Below the pieces are notes generated by a model. It made no database searches. It saw only the letters and a program-made list of their open reading frames with translations, and was not told the origin of the DNA. Shown one piece after another: positions 5,848-7,777 of a stretch of DNA of 7,777 nucleotides. Source of the DNA: DASCOT01 sp036012155 (lineage in GTDB: Bacteria > Acidobacteriota > UBA890 > WLXD01). Location of the stretch: contig DASCOT010000107.1 of NCBI GenBank assembly GCA_036012155.1, positions 1 to 7,777 on the forward strand. The letters are read 5' to 3'. Within the stretch, counting starts at the first letter, position 1. The number at the start of each line of letters is the position of its first letter. Made by a program: the position numbers and the translations under genes.

Positions 5848-6705
5848 TCAAGTCCCATGGATCCGGGCTCCCAGCACGCGCGCGGCCTCGGCCACACGAG
5901 GGCCCGGAACGAGCATCCAGCCCGCGGCGAGAGTCACCACCCGAACCTCCGCAAACCCCGGCAGTGTTCGCCACTCGGCCTCCAGCGTGGCCGCAGGCAC
6001 GGCGCGCTGCCCATCAGAGCGAAGCTCGACGACCACGTCCGGAACGCGGGCGATGACCGCCTCGAGTCCCGCCTTGAATCCAGGACGCGCTACATCGCCG
6101 AAGACATTGTGTCCGCCGGCAATCACGGTCAGCTCCTGCAGAAAACCGACGCCGCCGTTCACCCATAGCTCAGCAAAGCTCCCATCGCGACGACCGAAAA
6201 CCATCAGGACATCCAGTGGCTCGACGGACGCATATCGAGCGCGAACCACATCGAGGTCGGCGCGGATGGTATCGGCAAACTCCACGGCTCGATCCGACAG
6301 GCCGAGCAAGCCTCCCAGCTCAAGCACGTTGCGCAGCAGATCGGCAACATCGGCGGTAGCGTACTCGTAGGTGGCGATGCCGCCGGCCGTCAGCTGACGT
6401 CGCAGAGAGCCCTGCGAGGGATCGATGATCGCCAGATCGGGCCGCAGCGTCAGAATCGCTTCCAGATCCGGGTCGATCAAGCCTCCGACCCGAGGAAGTC
6501 GCTCGACCTCCGGTGGCCAGTGGTCGAAGCTACTCACCCCGGCAACGCGGTCGCCAGCCCCGATCGCGAAAAGCACCTCGGTCGCACCGGGCACCAGCGA
6601 TACAATCCGCCGCGGCAAAGCTTGCGGCTTGGTGGCCACTGCGTTCAACGGCAACAACAAGGCGGCCAGCAGGCCGATGCATAGAAAGCTCCGCCGCTTA
6701 GACAT
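5848..6705 (-). CDS. btuF: Periplasmic cobalamin/iron-complex binding protein, BtuF-like
   Basis: This 285-residue substrate-binding protein belongs to the helical-backbone family (BtuF/FhuD/HmuT) that delivers vitamin B12, haem or siderophores to a FecCD-type permease. Residues 1-24 form a signal peptide (KRR, then a leucine-rich core, ending AVA). The N-lobe begins RIVSLVPGATEVLFAIGAGD (33-52), the classic family opening, followed by VGGLIDPDLEAILTLRPDL. The C-lobe shows GGHNVFGDVARPG (197-209) and LEAVIARVPDVVVE, both typical of BtuF-like proteins. It lacks a lipobox, so it should be soluble in the periplasm. Its ATG overlaps the end of the permease gene by 8 bases, which implies translational coupling and co-function. 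Cobalamin is the favoured ligand from the resemblance, but a haem or siderophore ligand is not excluded. Confidence 0.88.
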   Translation of the reverse strand: MSKRRSFLCIGLLAALLLPLNAVATKPQALPRRIVSLVPGATEVLFAIGAGDRVAGVSSFDHWPPEVERLPRVGGLIDPDLEAILTLRPDLAIIDPSQGSLRRQLTAGGIATYEYATADVADLLRNVLELGGLLGLSDRAVEFADTIRADLDVVRARYASVEPLDVLMVFGRRDGSFAELWVNGGVGFLQELTVIAGGHNVFGDVARPGFKAGLEAVIARVPDVVVELRSDGQRAVPAATLEAEWRTLPGFAEVRVVTLAAGWMLVPGPRVAEAARVLGARIHGT

Positions 6706-7720
6706 GTCGAATTCGCCGGCTGAGCAGCAGCACGAGAAAGAACGGACCGCCCAGTGATGCAGTCAGAATGCCCACCGGCAGCTCCACGGGAGCCAACAGC
6801 AGGCGGGCGGCAGTGTCACAGGTGATCAGAAACGCAGCGCCACCGAGCATCGACGCTGGCAGCACAATGCGGTAGTCGTAGCCCCCGAGCAGCCGCACAG
6901 CGTGCGGCACGAGGATCCCGACGAAGCCGACCGGCCCCGCGACCGCCACCGCCAAACCGGTGATCCACGAAGCCCACAGCAGGCCGCTCCGTGTCGCCGC
7001 CGGCGCGCTCACCCCCTGGGCACTCGCCTCATCCGGACCAAGGCTCAACAGGTTGAGCGTGCGCCCTGCACGTAGCAACGCCCACCAACCCGGCAGGCTC
7101 GCCAACGCCAGCAACAGCAACATGCGGTACGTTGCTGCGTCCAGATCTCCCATCAGCCATCGAATCATGCGCGCTGTCTCGGCGTGGTCCGAGAAGTACT
7201 GCAACAACAGCACCCCGGCGCTGATCGTGAAGTTGAGCGTCACACCGGCAAGCAACAGCACCGTTGGAGGCAAGTCGCCGCGACGCGACGTCAGCAGTAG
7301 CAGCAACCCTGTGGTCGTCAGCGCCCCCGCCAGCGCTAGCACTGGTACCGAGAACTCGGCGAACGCAGGGCCTGGAGAAAAGCGGATGGCCAGGAACGCC
7401 GCCAGGGTCGTGCCGGCAGTAACGCCGAGCGTGTAGGGGCTAGCGAGCGGGTTGCGCAGCAGCGACTGGAACGTCGCTCCGGCGAGAGCCAGCGTTCCGC
7501 CGACCATGCAGGCCAGCAGCACACGAGGCAATCGAGCCACGAAGAACACCGCGGCGTCGGGATTGTCGGCCCAGCGGAACGGGTCAGCCCACACACGCTG
7601 CAGGCTCACCGACGTCGAACCGACTGTCGGAGCGAGCAACAGAGCGAGCACCAACGCCGCTCCACTACCGGCCAGCAGCATTGCGCGTCGACGTCGTGGC
7701 AGCGGCAGACGATGGCTCAT
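6698..7720 (-). CDS. btuC: FecCD/BtuC-type ABC transporter permease
   Basis: This 340-residue inner-membrane permease has several strongly hydrophobic spans, consistent with the ten-helix BtuC/FecCD fold that moves B12, haem or ferric siderophores into the cytoplasm. Family motifs are clear: RLPR at 63-66, GATFQSLLRNPLASP at 81-95, GPVGFVGILVPH at 262-273 (the coupling region that faces the ATPase) and ELPVGILTASLGGPFF at 313-328. Length is normal and the gene is intact. The ATG at 7720 overlaps the TGA of the preceding gene as ATGA, and its stop overlaps the start of the BtuF-like gene by 8 bases, so the three are one transcription unit. The matching ATPase is not seen here and may lie to the right. 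The BtuC name rests on the BtuF-like partner; the permease alone could also belong to a siderophore system. Confidence 0.92.
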   Translation of the reverse strand: MSHRLPLPRRRRAMLLAGSGAALVLALLLAPTVGSTSVSLQRVWADPFRWADNPDAAVFFVARLPRVLLACMVGGTLALAGATFQSLLRNPLASPYTLGVTAGTTLAAFLAIRFSPGPAFAEFSVPVLALAGALTTTGLLLLLTSRRGDLPPTVLLLAGVTLNFTISAGVLLLQYFSDHAETARMIRWLMGDLDAATYRMLLLLALASLPGWWALLRAGRTLNLLSLGPDEASAQGVSAPAATRSGLLWASWITGLAVAVAGPVGFVGILVPHAVRLLGGYDYRIVLPASMLGGAAFLITCDTAARLLLAPVELPVGILTASLGGPFFLVLLLSRRIRHV

Positions 7721-7777
7721 CCGGCACCCACACGGGAGAACGCGTCGGTTTCGTAGGCCTCGTCGAGCAGAGCGGCG
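7717..7777 (-). CDS. C-terminal end of an unidentified gene upstream of the permease (partial)
   Basis: The last 19 codons and the TGA stop of a gene entering from the right edge are visible; they end in AALLDEAYETDAFSRVGAG. The stop (7719-7717) overlaps the permease ATG as ATGA, which strongly supports a real gene in the same operon. The fragment is too short to name. In B12-uptake loci this position may hold a transport ATPase, a corrinoid-processing enzyme or another transport component; the tail is soluble-looking and does not end in the aromatic residue expected of a TonB-dependent receptor. Confidence 0.6.
   Translation of the reverse strand, partial: AALLDEAYETDAFSRVGAG

Noticed and set aside
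5691..5897. Longer N-terminus for the beta-propeller lipoprotein, starting at 5897
   Set aside because: It would overlap the end of the BtuF-like gene, lacks a ribosome binding site and would bury the lipoprotein signal peptide; the ATG at 5690 has GGAGGA just upstream.
4611..6056. Very long plus-strand open frame (481 residues) opposite the lipoprotein gene
   Set aside because: It is the mirror of the NHL-repeat gene in GC-rich DNA; the translation has no domain, and the minus-strand product is unmistakable.

Overview
The window is high-GC (roughly 60-65% by eye) bacterial chromosome, densely packed with housekeeping and metabolic genes. The cell is probably Gram-negative: there is a lipoprotein with a lipobox, a periplasmic-type vitamin B12/iron-complex binding protein with a signal peptide, and an ABC ATPase (YbbA/LolD type) divergent from a TesA-type esterase, an arrangement also found in E. 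coli and other Gram-negatives. A proteobacterial or acidobacterial host would fit, but the sequence alone does not settle the phylum. I see no mobile element, CRISPR array, tRNA or rRNA, and no stretch over 300 bases without a plausible gene.

Layout from left to right. (1) 1-331, minus: N-terminal part of a YbbA/LolD-type ABC ATPase, cut by the window edge. (2) 476-1117, plus: TesA-like secreted GDSL (SGNH) esterase, divergent from gene 1 across a 144-base intergenic region with short direct repeats. (3) A minus-strand cluster read from right to left: class III alcohol dehydrogenase / S-(hydroxymethyl)glutathione dehydrogenase (2282-3385), then a glyoxalase II-like metallo-beta-lactamase-fold hydrolase (1481-2224), then a small unidentified gene (about 1173-1467) that appears split by a frameshift. 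The first two look like a formaldehyde or thiol-adduct detoxification pair in which the MBL hydrolase could replace the usual S-formylglutathione hydrolase. (4) 3530-4561, plus: leucine dehydrogenase-family amino-acid dehydrogenase, divergent from the alcohol dehydrogenase. (5) 4539-5690, minus: an NHL-repeat beta-propeller lipoprotein resembling peptidyl-alpha-hydroxyglycine alpha-amidating lyases; its 3' end overlaps the dehydrogenase gene tail to tail by 23 bases. (6) A minus-strand uptake operon read from right to left: the last codons of an unidentified gene (7717-7777), a FecCD/BtuC-type permease (6698-7720) and a BtuF-like binding protein (5848-6705), linked by 4- and 8-base overlaps.

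The B12-type importer would bring a corrinoid (or iron complex) into the cytoplasm, but no transport ATPase or outer-membrane receptor is inside the window. The most notable observations are the small gene whose reading frame changes exactly at a 7-base near-perfect tandem repeat, the pairing of the formaldehyde dehydrogenase with an MBL hydrolase, and the amidating-lyase-like lipoprotein. I found no convincing evidence of an entirely new system.
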